Source: [Scytonema hofmanni] UTEX 2349 (lineage in GTDB: Bacteria; Cyanobacteriota; Cyanobacteriia; Cyanobacteriales; Nostocaceae). From it: DNA of 64,000 nt. A program made the translations under genes and the position numbers. The notes beneath the pieces were generated by a model. The model did not search any database. It had not been told where the DNA came from and saw nothing but the letters and a program-made list of their open reading frames with translations. Where the stretch lies: contig NZ_KK073769.1 in the NCBI RefSeq assembly GCF_000582685.1, positions 440,579 through 504,578 of the forward strand, written 5' to 3'. How positions within the stretch are numbered: position 1 is the stretch's first letter; each line of letters opens with the position of its first letter. Shown in pieces: positions 25,305-35,689 of this stretch.

Positions 25305-27083
25305 ATGCTGAAAATTAAACGTGCAATTGCATTAGTTTGGCAAAGTTCTTCTCGCTGGACTTTAATTCATGTTACTTTAATCACGATTCAGAGTATATTG
25401 CCTCTAGCGTTACTTTATATTATTAAACTCATTGTCGATAACATTGCCATTAGTCTTCGTACTGGCGATAAAACGCAGATATTTAGTCATATTCTATTCC
25501 TGTTATTCAATGCAGCACTGGTGATGTTGTTGATAAATTTCAATGCTGTAATTTCTGAACTAGCATCAACAACGCTATCGGAACGGGTTACAGATCACCT
25601 GCAAGTAACCCTGTATAAAAAAGCAATCGAGATTGATTTAGAGTCTTACGAAAGTCCCCAACATCAGGACATTTTGGAACGCGCTAAGTGGGAAGCTCCT
25701 TACCGACCGACCCAAATGCTAAATAGCTTGACATCTGTAGGGCAAAGTGCTATTTCGCTATTAGCGATCGCTGTTTTGCTCATCTCTCTCCATTGGGCAC
25801 TCATCAGTGTTTTATTATTTGCCTCCATTCCAACCATGATCGTTCGCTTTCGGCAATCCAAAGTTCTTTACAAGTGGCGTCGTCATCAGACTGAGATGGA
25901 ACGAAAAGCCAACTATTTGGGACATTTATTGCTAGGAGATCACCCTGCGAAGGAAATTCGATTATTTAATTTAGGTAATTTGCTTATTAATCGATTTTAT
26001 AGCATCAGGCAGCAACTGTTTAAAGAGAAACTTGCAATTACTACTCGGCAAGCCATCACCCGACTGATTACACAGGGATTTACTGGAATTGCGATATTAA
26101 CTACCTATGGCTTTATTATTCATCAAACAATTTATGGTAAATTTCAACTAGGAGATTTGGTGCTGTACAGCCAAGCCTTTCAGCGAGCTCAGGGTGCATT
26201 AGGAAGCCTAATTTCTGGACTAGGGCAAGTACATGAACATAACTTATTTCTTGCTGATTTATTTGAGTTTCTAGTCTTAAACCCGACTATAAGTGACCCT
26301 CTACATCCTAAATTAGTGCCTCGTCCCATGCAACAGGGTATTGTATTGCAGAATGTGAGCTTTCAATATCAAAACTCACCACGCCAAGCGATCAAACAGG
26401 TTAATCTTACTATTGCGCCGGGAGAAATCATTGCTTTAGTTGGAGAAAATGGGTCTGGTAAAACCACATTAGTGAAACTGCTTTCTCGTCTTTATGACGT
26501 GACTCAAGGCAGTATTACTATCGATGGTATTAATTTACAGCACTTTTCGGTGAAGGATTTGCATCGCCAGATCAGTGTGATTTTTCAGGATTATACTCGC
26601 TATCAGTTCACGGCGGAGGACAATATCTGGTTTGGTAATATTGACCTGCCTCCAACCGCTGAACGAATTACTCAAGCGGCTCGACAGTCTGGTGCCGATG
26701 CCGTAATCCAGAGTTTGCCAAAAGGGTACCAAAACTTGCTAGGGAAATGGTTTAGGGAGGGAGAAGAACTGAGTGGAGGGCAATGGCAGAAAATCGCTCT
26801 GGCTCGTGCCTTCCTGCGGGATGCTCAGTTGGTGGTGCTCGATGAGCCGACGAGTGCGATGGATGCCAAAGCAGAGGCAGAGGTGTTTCAGCAGTTTCGC
26901 GATCTGATGCGCGATCGCTCTGCACTTCTTATTACCCATCGTCTTTCAACCGTCAAAATGGCGGATCGGATTTATGTCATGCATCAAGGGGAGATTGTGG
27001 AAAGTGGCACCCACGATCAGTTGATGGCACTACAAGGCACCTATGCCCATTTGTTTGAAATCCAAGCGAGAAATTATCAATGA
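25305..27083 (+). CDS. ABC transporter, fused membrane and ATPase domains (exporter type)
   Basis: A 592-residue half-transporter. Six membrane helices occupy residues 1 to about 310 (LIHVTLITIQSILPLALLYI near the start). The ATPase has Walker A VGENGSGKTTL (about 379-389), the Q-loop region SVIFQDYTRYQFT, ABC signature LSGGQWQK (about 488) and Walker B LVVLDEPTSAMD (about 506-517), then the His switch LLITHRLS. It resembles exporters found with RiPP and lasso-peptide genes. The stop overlaps the next gene's start in ATGA, so the two are translationally coupled. A 220-base leader precedes it. Confidence 0.92.
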   Translation: MLKIKRAIALVWQSSSRWTLIHVTLITIQSILPLALLYIIKLIVDNIAISLRTGDKTQIFSHILFLLFNAALVMLLINFNAVISELASTTLSERVTDHLQVTLYKKAIEIDLESYESPQHQDILERAKWEAPYRPTQMLNSLTSVGQSAISLLAIAVLLISLHWALISVLLFASIPTMIVRFRQSKVLYKWRRHQTEMERKANYLGHLLLGDHPAKEIRLFNLGNLLINRFYSIRQQLFKEKLAITTRQAITRLITQGFTGIAILTTYGFIIHQTIYGKFQLGDLVLYSQAFQRAQGALGSLISGLGQVHEHNLFLADLFEFLVLNPTISDPLHPKLVPRPMQQGIVLQNVSFQYQNSPRQAIKQVNLTIAPGEIIALVGENGSGKTTLVKLLSRLYDVTQGSITIDGINLQHFSVKDLHRQISVIFQDYTRYQFTAEDNIWFGNIDLPPTAERITQAARQSGADAVIQSLPKGYQNLLGKWFREGEELSGGQWQKIALARAFLRDAQLVVLDEPTSAMDAKAEAEVFQQFRDLMRDRSALLITHRLSTVKMADRIYVMHQGEIVESGTHDQLMALQGTYAHLFEIQARNYQ

Positions 27084-28354
27084 CGATCCTATCTGTCGAA
27101 GTTACGGTTCTGCTTGCCTGTGTACGGTTTTATTTGGGTACGATAACGAAAAGCGAAGTGACTTGTTTACTCACCTCAGATATAAACTGGACAACTCTAC
27201 TCCAAACTGCGATCCACAATGGCGTCATGCCGGTATTGTATCAAAGCCTGAAAGCGATGGAGGAGGATCTGGTGCCGCGAGCGGTGATGGTGCAACTACA
27301 AACGTGCAACCGGATGAATGGACTGCATAATTTTTCTCAAACCAAGGAATTACTGAAGATTCTAGCGGAGTTTGAGAAAGCTGGAATTGATGCGATCGCT
27401 TTTAAAGGACCGACTCTCGCAGCATCTGTTTATGGTAATGTGACGCTACGCCAATTTAATGATCTAGACATCTTAGTCAGGCAAAAGGACTTTTGGCAGG
27501 CGAAAGCCGTTTTGGTCGCCCAGGGTTATCAATCTAGTATCCCAGAAGCAGTCGAAATTGAAATATTCAATCGCTATCTTCAAATCTCTTTGTCACAGAG
27601 TACCCCTGAAGTGACGATGTTAAATCAGCGATTTCAACCCTCTTTACTACACAGCAACCCAGAAAGAAGTATCGATTTACACTGGGGGATTCCGCCCAGA
27701 CGAATTTGGAAGAGCGAGCGGTTTGAACGGTTCTGGGAAAATCTATATCTGATCGATCTGATGGGTCAGTCAATTAAAACCTTCTCTTTAGAAACAACCT
27801 TAGTAATTCAATGCATGAATGTTGCTAAAGAACCCTGGAAGCGATCGTTTAAGCAAATCTGCGATGTCGGTCAAATCATTCGAGCTAATCCTGATTTGAA
27901 TTGGCAATCAGCCCTGGAACTGTCTTCTGAGTTACGCAGTCAGCGATTATTCTTAATAGGACTCGGTGTTACCCGTAAACTTCTACATGTTCCCTTACCC
28001 CAGTTCATGCTAGAGATGCTTATGAGGAATCAGCCAAGCGACGAGAGTGTTTTTGAGAGCGATCCCTTAGGGGAAAGTTTGTGTTTACGCGCTCCTTCAG
28101 GTAGACTCCAAGTCTGGTGGTGGGAATACACAGATCAACTCAAAACTCTGGATCAATGGTGGGATGGGCTATTTATCACCGCACACTATCTGCAATTACT
28201 TCTCAAAATTGGGCTGTCACCGAGTGAACGCGATCGCGAATTATTGCCGCTCCCCAGTGGATTATTTTTTCTCTACTATATAATTCATCCCATCCGATTG
28301 CTAATCAAGTATTTGCCCTGGGGTAAATCATTCGTAATGGGTAACAAACCTTAG
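27080..28354 (+). CDS. nucleotidyltransferase-fold protein (NTP_transf_5-like), intact active site
   Basis: A 424-residue protein. The segment AIAFKGPTLAASVYGN followed by LRQFNDLDILVRQ (residues about 106-134) is the KG-x-L...DxD-type signature of the nucleotidyltransferase_5 family, found in lasso-peptide, exosortase and polysaccharide loci. DLD at 128-130 would bind metal. The function is not established for the family; transfer of a nucleotide to a peptide or sugar is proposed. It overlaps the exporter stop by 4 bases. A second homologue at 37188-38255 aligns at the same residue numbers but lacks the aspartates. Confidence 0.78.
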   Translation: MTILSVEVTVLLACVRFYLGTITKSEVTCLLTSDINWTTLLQTAIHNGVMPVLYQSLKAMEEDLVPRAVMVQLQTCNRMNGLHNFSQTKELLKILAEFEKAGIDAIAFKGPTLAASVYGNVTLRQFNDLDILVRQKDFWQAKAVLVAQGYQSSIPEAVEIEIFNRYLQISLSQSTPEVTMLNQRFQPSLLHSNPERSIDLHWGIPPRRIWKSERFERFWENLYLIDLMGQSIKTFSLETTLVIQCMNVAKEPWKRSFKQICDVGQIIRANPDLNWQSALELSSELRSQRLFLIGLGVTRKLLHVPLPQFMLEMLMRNQPSDESVFESDPLGESLCLRAPSGRLQVWWWEYTDQLKTLDQWWDGLFITAHYLQLLLKIGLSPSERDRELLPLPSGLFFLYYIIHPIRLLIKYLPWGKSFVMGNKP

Positions 28355-28372
28355 AAAAGCAGAAAAATAATT

Positions 28373-29761
28373 ATGGATCAGTTGTTAAACCTAGATATCG
28401 ACTCAGCTCTGACTCAATTCAAGTTAGCCAATGCTTGGCAAATTCGGGGTGAATTTGACAAGGCTTTTGTGCGTTATCAAGAGACATTACGACTCCGACC
28501 TGACTATATGCCAGCCTATCAGCAGTTAGGGTATTTGATGCTCAGACAACAGCGGATGGAGGAGGCTCTAGAGTATTTAGATCGAGCCTTAGCAATCGAT
28601 TTTGAGAGAACCGATCTTTCTTTCTATTACCAATGCCTGGGTTGGTCGAAATCTGAGGATAAATCAGACCATGTTTCATTTTTGATCGAACCATCAACTG
28701 CGAACTCACATGGCAAAATCAATCTTGGCAACCAAAGAATATTTGAATCTCATCGTAGTGGTTGGAACTTTGCTATCCACGCACTGAGGCATCTACATCA
28801 TCCCCACGGTATTTTGTTTGATGGCTTTTTAGAAAATCAATTTGTCTATCAAAATAATCAAGGCAGAAAGCGATCGGCTCGAATCTTGGCAAAAATGCAA
28901 GCAGATGGAGTCTTTCAATTTTTGGCAACATCAGTAGAAAGGGGGATTATTCCCTATCAAAAACCTTGGATAGGATTTTTACATAATCCTCCGTCAATGC
29001 CACACTGGTTTGAATATTCCCAATCACCGCAAAAGATATTTGAACAGGAAGTGTGGCAATCCAGCTTACCACACTGTGTAGGATTGTTTGCCCTCTCTCA
29101 CTATGCTGCGGATTGGATCAAAGAAACAACTGGCAAACCTGTTTCAGTGTTATCCCATCCCACCGAGATTCCCGATCGACAATTTGATTTCCCAGCATTT
29201 CTGGCTAATCCCCATAAAAAAGTCGTGCAGATTGGCTGGTGGTTGCGGAAGTTGCACTCTATTTATCAATTACCGCTGGCTCAAAATAATCCCCTTGGCT
29301 ATGAAAAAATTAGGATAGGTTTCTTACTTGAGTCATCAGAAATAGGCTTTACAGAACTTATGGAACTAGAAAAAAGCATTTACAAAATCGAAATTGATGA
29401 TGCTTATATTGAGAATACTTCTGTGCTTCAATATCTTCCTGATGGCGAGTATGATGACTTATTGTCAAAGAATATTGCCTTTGTGGATTTGTATGATTCG
29501 AGTGCTAACAATGCCATCATCGAATGCATTGCGCGTGCGACTCCACTGCTTGTAAATCCTCTACCTGCGGTGAAAGAATATCTTGGTGATGACTATCCCA
29601 TGTATTTCCATACACTGGCAGAAGCTGCCGATAAAGCGTTGGATACTTCGTTGATTCTAGAAACACATCAGTACCTGAAATCTTGCCAAACCAGACAGAA
29701 ACTATCGGCAGCATATTTTCTAGATAGTTTTTGCAACAGCGAAGTCTATCGCTCAATCTAA
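28373..29761 (+). CDS. TPR-containing glycosyltransferase-like protein
   Basis: A 462-residue protein. Two TPR units lie at residues about 14-85 (AWQIRGEFDKAFVRYQETLR, then LGYLMLRQQRMEEALEYLDR). The remainder resembles a GT4-like glycosyltransferase architecture: HRSGWNFAIHALRHLHHP, IGFLHNPPSMPHWF, FALSHYAADWIKE, and a late NAIIECIARATPLLVN that recalls the nucleotide-sugar-binding E-x7-E region. There is no membrane segment. It lies 18 bases after the nucleotidyltransferase gene. The donor and acceptor are unknown. Confidence 0.7.
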   Translation: MDQLLNLDIDSALTQFKLANAWQIRGEFDKAFVRYQETLRLRPDYMPAYQQLGYLMLRQQRMEEALEYLDRALAIDFERTDLSFYYQCLGWSKSEDKSDHVSFLIEPSTANSHGKINLGNQRIFESHRSGWNFAIHALRHLHHPHGILFDGFLENQFVYQNNQGRKRSARILAKMQADGVFQFLATSVERGIIPYQKPWIGFLHNPPSMPHWFEYSQSPQKIFEQEVWQSSLPHCVGLFALSHYAADWIKETTGKPVSVLSHPTEIPDRQFDFPAFLANPHKKVVQIGWWLRKLHSIYQLPLAQNNPLGYEKIRIGFLLESSEIGFTELMELEKSIYKIEIDDAYIENTSVLQYLPDGEYDDLLSKNIAFVDLYDSSANNAIIECIARATPLLVNPLPAVKEYLGDDYPMYFHTLAEAADKALDTSLILETHQYLKSCQTRQKLSAAYFLDSFCNSEVYRSI

Positions 29762-29963
29762 ATATAATTTTTCACTTGCAACAATGGCTTGGAAAATATA
29801 GCCACAGGATATTTATACATAATAAATATTATGTATAAAGTGTCAAAAAATCATATTACTGCCTATGATTCAGCCTGTAAAGTTTGCTAAAAAAAGCTGT
29901 TTGTTACTTAACTTAAATTACTGATATCGGTCTACTAAGTTCTAATACATTTGAGAATATATT

Positions 29964-30713
29964 ATGAAAGTTGCTATCATTACGCCTTATTTTAAAGAAT
30001 CGATTGAGAAGATTAGTCGTTGTCATCATAGTGTTTTAAATCAAACCTATCGCTCGACACACTTTCTGGTTTCTGATGGTTTTCCAAACCCCGAACTTGA
30101 TGAGTGGAATTGCGAGCATATTAAACTGTCAATGTCGCATAAAGATAATGGAAATACACCCAGAGCTATTGGTGCTATATCTGCATTAAATCAAGGTTTT
30201 GATGCGATCGCTTTTCTGGATGCAGACAATTGGCTCGATCCGCAGCATATTGAGTTAGTATTAAACGTGCAACAACAAGAAAATTATGATGTTGTTTTTG
30301 CCAATCGATTTATCGTCTTATTAGATGGGTATATTTCTCCAGTCGAAGAAATGGAAGATATTCGCAATAATCATGTTGATACTAGCTGTTTTGTTATATT
30401 CTCTTCAGCTTCGTTCCTATTACCTATGTGGGCAATGATGCCTCAATATACCTCACCTATGTGCGATCGCATTATGTTTTACTTGGTTAAAAATCATGAT
30501 TTGAAATATGGATGGACAAATAGAAAGACTGTTTACTTTGAGTCTCTATACTCAGTTCATTATCAAAAGGCGAATCAGCCAATACCTCAGGATATTAACG
30601 ATCCTGACTTAAAAATTATTCTGAGAAACTGGTCAGTAGAAGATTTTTTTAAAAGAATGCGGATGAAACTCCATGTTATCAATTTTATGAGATATTTTCG
30701 AGGTCAAAATTAG
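29964..30713 (+). CDS. GT2-type glycosyltransferase
   Basis: A 249-residue protein with a GT-A fold start MKVAIITPYFKESIEKI, nucleotide-sugar region HFLVSDGFPN and metal motif AFLDADNWLDP (DAD). It is shorter than most GT2 enzymes but all the core elements are present. A 200-base A/T-rich gap separates it from the preceding gene, with an inverted-looking AATAAATATT segment near 29820 but no clear terminator. It likely adds a sugar in the island's glycan or glycopeptide product. Confidence 0.82.
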   Translation: MKVAIITPYFKESIEKISRCHHSVLNQTYRSTHFLVSDGFPNPELDEWNCEHIKLSMSHKDNGNTPRAIGAISALNQGFDAIAFLDADNWLDPQHIELVLNVQQQENYDVVFANRFIVLLDGYISPVEEMEDIRNNHVDTSCFVIFSSASFLLPMWAMMPQYTSPMCDRIMFYLVKNHDLKYGWTNRKTVYFESLYSVHYQKANQPIPQDINDPDLKIILRNWSVEDFFKRMRMKLHVINFMRYFRGQN

Positions 30714-30779
30714 CGGCAATAGAAAATGTCACTATTCAATTTAAATGCATACTAGCTTACACAATAAATTGTCCCGCTC

Positions 30780-31478
30780 ATGACTTCTAATTTCCCTCTT
30801 ATCAGTGTTGTTATTCCTGTCTATAACCGCGAACGTTACTTATCTGAGGCGATCGAAAGTGTTCTAGGTCAAACCTATCCAGCGATCGAACTAATTGTAG
30901 TTGATGATGGATCGAGCGATCGCTCTGCCGAAATCGCCCAAAGCTATCCAGTAATCTATCACTTCCAACCCAATGGCGGAATAGGTTCTGCACGAAATGC
31001 TGGGATTGCACTGGCAAAAGGTGAATTCTTTGCCTTTCTCGATTCTGACGATATTTGGGTAACAGACAAGCTCGCGAAACAGATGGCAGTTTTTGAGGTT
31101 GATCCAAACCTGGAGGCTGTATTTGGTTATGCTCAACAGTTTTATAGCCCAGAGGTAAATGAGGAATTCAGAAAGCGCATTCTTTGCCCAGAACAAGCGA
31201 TCGCTGCCCATATTGCCACTGCTATGTTGATCAAGCGAGCTGCATTCTTGCAGATTGGACTATTTGATACTAAGTTAAAAACAGGCATTGATATTAGTTG
31301 GTATATCTGCGCGATGGAACATCAACTTCAGCAAGTTACGCTCCCCCATGTAGTCTATCATCGGCGCTTGCATGAAACAAATAGTGGCATCATTGAACGG
31401 CACAATGCCAACGAACGTATACATATTCTCAAAGCCAAGCTTGATCGAGAAAGAGCAAAATTATCCAATCCAATTTAG
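30780..31478 (+). CDS. GT2 glycosyltransferase
   Basis: A 232-residue family-2 glycosyltransferase: ISVVIPVYNRERYLSEAIES, LIVVDDGSSDRSAEIA, NGGIGSARNAGIALAKGEFF, and metal motif FLDSDDIW. Closely similar in layout to the minus-strand GT2 at 32231. The next gene starts 11 bases after the stop, so they are likely cotranscribed. Confidence 0.9.
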   Translation: MTSNFPLISVVIPVYNRERYLSEAIESVLGQTYPAIELIVVDDGSSDRSAEIAQSYPVIYHFQPNGGIGSARNAGIALAKGEFFAFLDSDDIWVTDKLAKQMAVFEVDPNLEAVFGYAQQFYSPEVNEEFRKRILCPEQAIAAHIATAMLIKRAAFLQIGLFDTKLKTGIDISWYICAMEHQLQQVTLPHVVYHRRLHETNSGIIERHNANERIHILKAKLDRERAKLSNPI

Positions 31479-31488
31479 AAATCTTAAA

Positions 31489-32262
31489 ATGTTTCAGTTC
31501 TTTCAGGTTCGCCATCTACCAACGCAGAAAGTAGTTTTATTAACAGGATCTGCTGGAGCGCTCGGAATGTCTTTACAGCATGAGCTTGGTAAAGACTATC
31601 ACTTTCGCTGTCTAGATAACCGTAAAGTTCCCCATTCCCCAGATTTTCGCCGAGTGAATATTACCAACTTCAAAGCTGTTCTCAAGGCTATGGGTGGTGT
31701 AGAGGCAGTAATTCATTTGGCAGCAAATCCCAGTGTTGATCAACCTTGGCAAGATGTCTATACTAGTGGTATCAATGGAACTTATAACGTATTTGAAGCA
31801 GCTCGCCAGTTGGGAGTTAAGAAAATCATTTATGCCAGTACTAACCATGTTTCAGGTTGGCGCGAGGTGTTGAAAGAACCCCACATTACCCCTGAGCAAA
31901 CTATCCGTCCAGACTCTATCTATGCCGTTGGCAAAGCTTTTGGAGAAGCGCTAGGGCAGTACTTCTGCGATCGCTATGAAATGTCGATTATATGTCTGCG
32001 GATTGGTTGGTTTAAAACTGAACCTAAATTATATGTTCCTAACGATCCTTTATTAGCAACTTGGTGCAGTCCACGAGATTTAGCTCAATTGGTCAAGCGA
32101 TCGCTAGAGCATGAAAATTTAGGCTTTCAAATTTTCTATGCAATTTCAAAAAATACCCGCCGCTATTGGGACATTAGTAATGCTCAAGCGATACTTGGCT
32201 ACGAACCTGAAGACAATGCCGAAAATCTTCTTAACGATTTTGGTGAGATTTACGATCAATAG
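31489..32262 (+). CDS. NAD-dependent sugar epimerase/dehydratase (extended SDR)
   Basis: A 257-residue extended short-chain dehydrogenase: nucleotide-binding VVLLTGSAGALGMSLQ (GxxGxxG), VIHLAANPSVDQPW, active-site tyrosine motif YAVGKAFGE and upstream serine/threonine region IYASTNHVSG. The ATG at 31489 is preferred: the longer frame from 31372 would overlap the GT2 gene by over 100 bases and add non-SDR residues. The 3' end overlaps by 32 bases the convergent GT2 gene. It probably makes a nucleotide sugar used by the neighbouring transferases. Confidence 0.85.
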   Translation: MFQFFQVRHLPTQKVVLLTGSAGALGMSLQHELGKDYHFRCLDNRKVPHSPDFRRVNITNFKAVLKAMGGVEAVIHLAANPSVDQPWQDVYTSGINGTYNVFEAARQLGVKKIIYASTNHVSGWREVLKEPHITPEQTIRPDSIYAVGKAFGEALGQYFCDRYEMSIICLRIGWFKTEPKLYVPNDPLLATWCSPRDLAQLVKRSLEHENLGFQIFYAISKNTRRYWDISNAQAILGYEPEDNAENLLNDFGEIYDQ

Positions 32263-32923
32263 ATGCCTTGAGAATTTTGAGTAGTCGAGAAGATGAAGTT
32301 GAAACCATGTTCCAAGATATATTAGAACCATGCAAGCGATGCGTTGCTAGAACTTCAGAAAGCATTGCGATCTCTACTTGACTATCTCTGGCACGGCAGA
32401 GCCATTCTGTATCTTCACTGGGGACAAATTCTGGAGAAAAAACACCAATCTGGTTAAATACTGTTTTGCGAATGACTAAGGTACTGGGAATCATTCCAGG
32501 TTGTTCTCCCAGCAATTTGTCATGTCTAAACCCAGGTGGAAGTTCAACCTCCGACTCGAAAAATTGGTAAACCTTAGTTGCTAATATCCCAATCTGGGGA
32601 TGCTGATTTAGATATTCAACTTGGAGACTAAGTTTCTCGGGTTTCCATACATCGTCGGCATCTAATAGGGCGATCAATTCACCCTCAGCCGAGGCAATTC
32701 CAACATTGCGGGCAGTAGCTGCACCCTGATTGGGCTGATATAAATAACGAACAGATGGGTAAGTTTTAGCAATCTTGGCGCTATCATCTGTTGAACCATC
32801 ATCCACAATAATTACTTCGAGCGGATGATAGGTTTGAGCAAATACACTGTCGAGTGCTTCTGCCAAAAACTTAGCAGAGTTATAAACTGGGATAATTACA
32901 GTTACTAGAGGTAATTTATTCAT
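32231..32923 (-). CDS. GT2 glycosyltransferase (opposite strand)
   Basis: A 230-residue family-2 glycosyltransferase: VTVIIPVYNSAKFLAEALDS, VIIVDDGSTDDSAKIA, NQGAATARNVGIASAEGEL, metal motif LLDADDVWKPEKL. It is read against the upstream genes, and its end overlaps the epimerase end by 32 bases. This marks the junction between the rightward and leftward arms of the island. Confidence 0.9.
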   Translation of the reverse strand: MNKLPLVTVIIPVYNSAKFLAEALDSVFAQTYHPLEVIIVDDGSTDDSAKIAKTYPSVRYLYQPNQGAATARNVGIASAEGELIALLDADDVWKPEKLSLQVEYLNQHPQIGILATKVYQFFESEVELPPGFRHDKLLGEQPGMIPSTLVIRKTVFNQIGVFSPEFVPSEDTEWLCRARDSQVEIAMLSEVLATHRLHGSNISWNMVSTSSSRLLKILKASIDRKSHQNR

Positions 32924-33007
32924 TATCTATCATGTTGTTTCTAAATGCTAGATTTATGTAACTTTCGTCTCAAGAGTAATCTTTCATATTTGAATAATAG
33001 GAGGAAT

Positions 33008-35194
33008 TTATTTTACGGTCTTCAGCAAGTTATTGCGAAGCAGCAAAGTATAGAAGTCATCAACCAAGAGTTCGCCTCCATAATTATTGATGTGATGATC
33101 GTCCCGAAAGACAACCCTCCCGGATAGGACGGTCGAACAGTTTTTGAGTTCTTTGGGGCACAATCGGTCAAATGGGTCAAAAAGATAAAAGTTACTGTTT
33201 GACTTGGACAGTGTTTTTAGTGCATCAGTTACCTCGGTTACACCTTGTCTGAGTTTTACCCGATCTGCCGAAAGATAGCATTCATTAGATAGAAATGGTC
33301 TAAACCATTGTTTGTAGCAATTTTCAGTTGTGAAGCTCTCTGGCATAAGTTGAAATCTTGGCAATGGCAGGATCGCAACAACACTTGCACCTCTGCCATT
33401 GGTGGTCTTGATGAATCTATCAAGCTTTTCAACCCAGTCAGGTAGGAGCCGAAGATATCTTTGCCTTTGCTTTGGTGAATAACCGGGAAACCAACCGAAT
33501 ACATTCCCTAAATCATTTCCCAGAACAATAATATCTCCCGACTTCACATTTGCCAGGACATATTGGATCGTCTTCTCTTGGTTGAGTAGATCCTTTTGCT
33601 TCCAATCATTCTTTGGTAACCAATCATATACTTCTACTGGCAATGTTGGAAAAGTCATTTGCGTCGTGGCTATAACTGTTTGCTGAAAATTTCCTCTTGA
33701 CTGCATTTTTCCAATTAACCCTGATAGATGAAGAGCATGACTATTCCCTAAATACCAAATTCGCTGCTGCCCACTAACACGCTCACCCCTAGGGAAAGAA
33801 CATCTCGATTTTGCAATGTCAGTAGTAGAGACAGACATTCCTTTGCCTTGATAAAATGAACACTCATAAAGTTTAATGCCTTGGACAGTCAAATTCTCAG
33901 TTTCAACAGAATGCCTACTCCCTAAGAATATTGGGTTACTCAGCGAATTAGATAGTAGCAGCAGGAGTACTGAAGCACTTGCACAGGCACCGATGCCATA
34001 GCCAATCGTCTGCCAACGCAGCACAGACCAGTCAGAACGACGCAGCGGTGTCTCTACATACCGATAAGAAAATACAGCCAGCAATAGCATCAAGGCAACT
34101 TGAAATGGGACAGACCACCAGTGAATGCCAATAGTCCAGCGACTCAGTGAGAGAACGCTCCAGTGCCAGAGATAAAGCGAGTATGAAATCAATCCGATGT
34201 AAACAACTTGCGGATGGGTAAATAGTAAATATCCAGCAGTTCCAGCGCGAAGGCAAGCAATTAAAACTGATGTGAAAATTACCACAGCAATGGTCGCTTT
34301 AGCCGCAAATTGGAGCGGGAGAAACAAAACTCCAACAATGCCAGCAGTTACTACTAAAGGAGGGATGCGCTCCAGCCGATCAAGCAAGCCACTGGGATGC
34401 TTCAGACCGAGAAACAATAGGCAACCAGCACCCATCTCCCAAAAACGAGTGGGCATCAAAAAGTAAGCAGCAGGTTGATTTGTTCGATAAATGTAGACAA
34501 AAGCAATTAAGGAAGCGATCGATAGTGCCCCTGTCACACACAACAAATTTCTGGCTCCTTTGCTAGCCTGACGACCAAAACCGGTGAACCATACTAGAAG
34601 CGGAAACAGGAAGTAGAACTGTTCTTCTACTCCCAAAGACCAAGTGTGTGTGAAAACATTTAGTTGTGTGGAGTCAGCAAAATAATTTGTGGACTGATTC
34701 AGCAGATAGAGATTGGAACAACCAAACAGAGCTGCGATTCCAGTAGTTATCGAAACACCTGGAGTGGGATTAAAGAGGCAGATCAAAATACTGGTAATAA
34801 CTACAAACATCACCAATGCTGGAACCAAGCGTTTCATACGTCTGGCATAGAAACCCATCAGAAAGTCGAAAAAATTCTTGCTGGAACGACCTGCTAACGA
34901 AGAAGTGATGACAAATCCAGAGATAACGAAAAAGATGTCTACGCCTAAATATCCGCTGGGCAGAATATCTCTGTTGAAGTGGTTGATGATGACTGCAATC
35001 ACCGCAAAGGCTCTGATACCATCGATTTCTGGTCTATAGGAAGACTGATTTGCTCCAGAAGTGGATGTCATTTGCACATGAGCAGGGAGCATTTTAGGGG
35101 CAAAGCGAGTTAAAACATCAATTATTTTTTGATAGAGATATCGCATTTTCAACATGGAGATATGGATACAGGCTGAACCTACTATTGTTTCCAA
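33008..35194 (-). CDS. acyltransferase-3 family protein with C-terminal SGNH domain (OafB-like)
   Basis: A 728-residue membrane O-acyltransferase. YRPEIDGIRAFAVIAVIINH (about residue 53) is the diagnostic acyltransferase-3 start. DIFFVISGFVITS and THTWSLGVEEQFYFLFPLL follow, and about ten membrane helices run to residue ~410. The C-terminal periplasmic part has SGNH-type blocks WYLGNSHALHLSG and FRDDHHINNYGG (Ser and Asp/His). It transfers acetyl or similar groups from the cytoplasm to exported glycans. The longest frame starts upstream of the conserved domain; an ATG at about 35145 or 35070 may be the true start. Confidence 0.9.
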   Translation of the reverse strand: METIVGSACIHISMLKMRYLYQKIIDVLTRFAPKMLPAHVQMTSTSGANQSSYRPEIDGIRAFAVIAVIINHFNRDILPSGYLGVDIFFVISGFVITSSLAGRSSKNFFDFLMGFYARRMKRLVPALVMFVVITSILICLFNPTPGVSITTGIAALFGCSNLYLLNQSTNYFADSTQLNVFTHTWSLGVEEQFYFLFPLLVWFTGFGRQASKGARNLLCVTGALSIASLIAFVYIYRTNQPAAYFLMPTRFWEMGAGCLLFLGLKHPSGLLDRLERIPPLVVTAGIVGVLFLPLQFAAKATIAVVIFTSVLIACLRAGTAGYLLFTHPQVVYIGLISYSLYLWHWSVLSLSRWTIGIHWWSVPFQVALMLLLAVFSYRYVETPLRRSDWSVLRWQTIGYGIGACASASVLLLLLSNSLSNPIFLGSRHSVETENLTVQGIKLYECSFYQGKGMSVSTTDIAKSRCSFPRGERVSGQQRIWYLGNSHALHLSGLIGKMQSRGNFQQTVIATTQMTFPTLPVEVYDWLPKNDWKQKDLLNQEKTIQYVLANVKSGDIIVLGNDLGNVFGWFPGYSPKQRQRYLRLLPDWVEKLDRFIKTTNGRGASVVAILPLPRFQLMPESFTTENCYKQWFRPFLSNECYLSADRVKLRQGVTEVTDALKTLSKSNSNFYLFDPFDRLCPKELKNCSTVLSGRVVFRDDHHINNYGGELLVDDFYTLLLRNNLLKTVK

Positions 35195-35285
35195 TTAGTG
35201 GGTTGACACTCAGGAATGTCAAATTTGTGAAAGCATATCCAAAATCACATTGGGAATTTATATGACATTTCATAAATTCGATATT

Positions 35286-35598
35286 AAGAGGATGTTTGAA
35301 AAGTCCTCTTCTCGGTATCAAATATTTTTTTACCCCACCCTAACCCTCCCCTCAGGGCTGTTTCATTCGTAATGGTATGTATTTTGTCAATATGATTGGC
35401 GATAAATATCAGGGCAAAAGTCATAAATTGGTGACAATTTTGATGCCTAAGATTGAATGCCAAGCTTGTTTTTTATCTCCTGAACCCTTGAAGAGTGCGA
35501 GCCTTTTAGGGAATGAAACAGCCCTGCTTTATAAGGGGGGATTAAGGGGGGTAAGAATGTAATTAAAGTCACAGCGAAATACTTTTCAAACATCCTCT
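35286..35598. mobile_element. non-autonomous element with AGAGGATGTTTGAAAAGT ends
   Basis: Eighteen-base perfect inverted ends, AGAGGATGTTTGAAAAGT at 35286 and its complement ending at 35598. A second inner pair is CAGGGCTGTTTCATT near 35356 and AATGAAACAGCCCTG near 35513. There is no transposase; the short frame inside (35377-35562) is non-coding in character. It separates the acyltransferase gene from the decayed gene. Confidence 0.75.
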
Positions 35599-35689
35599 AA
35601 TATTTTTCGCAATCATAGACACTGATAACAATACTAATTAAAGGATTTTATTTCATGGCTTATTTGTTAATTCAATATTTAGAATCGAA

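Noticed and set aside
31372..31488. Earlier start for the epimerase
   Set aside because: It overlaps the preceding glycosyltransferase by over 100 bases and adds residues outside the Rossmann fold.
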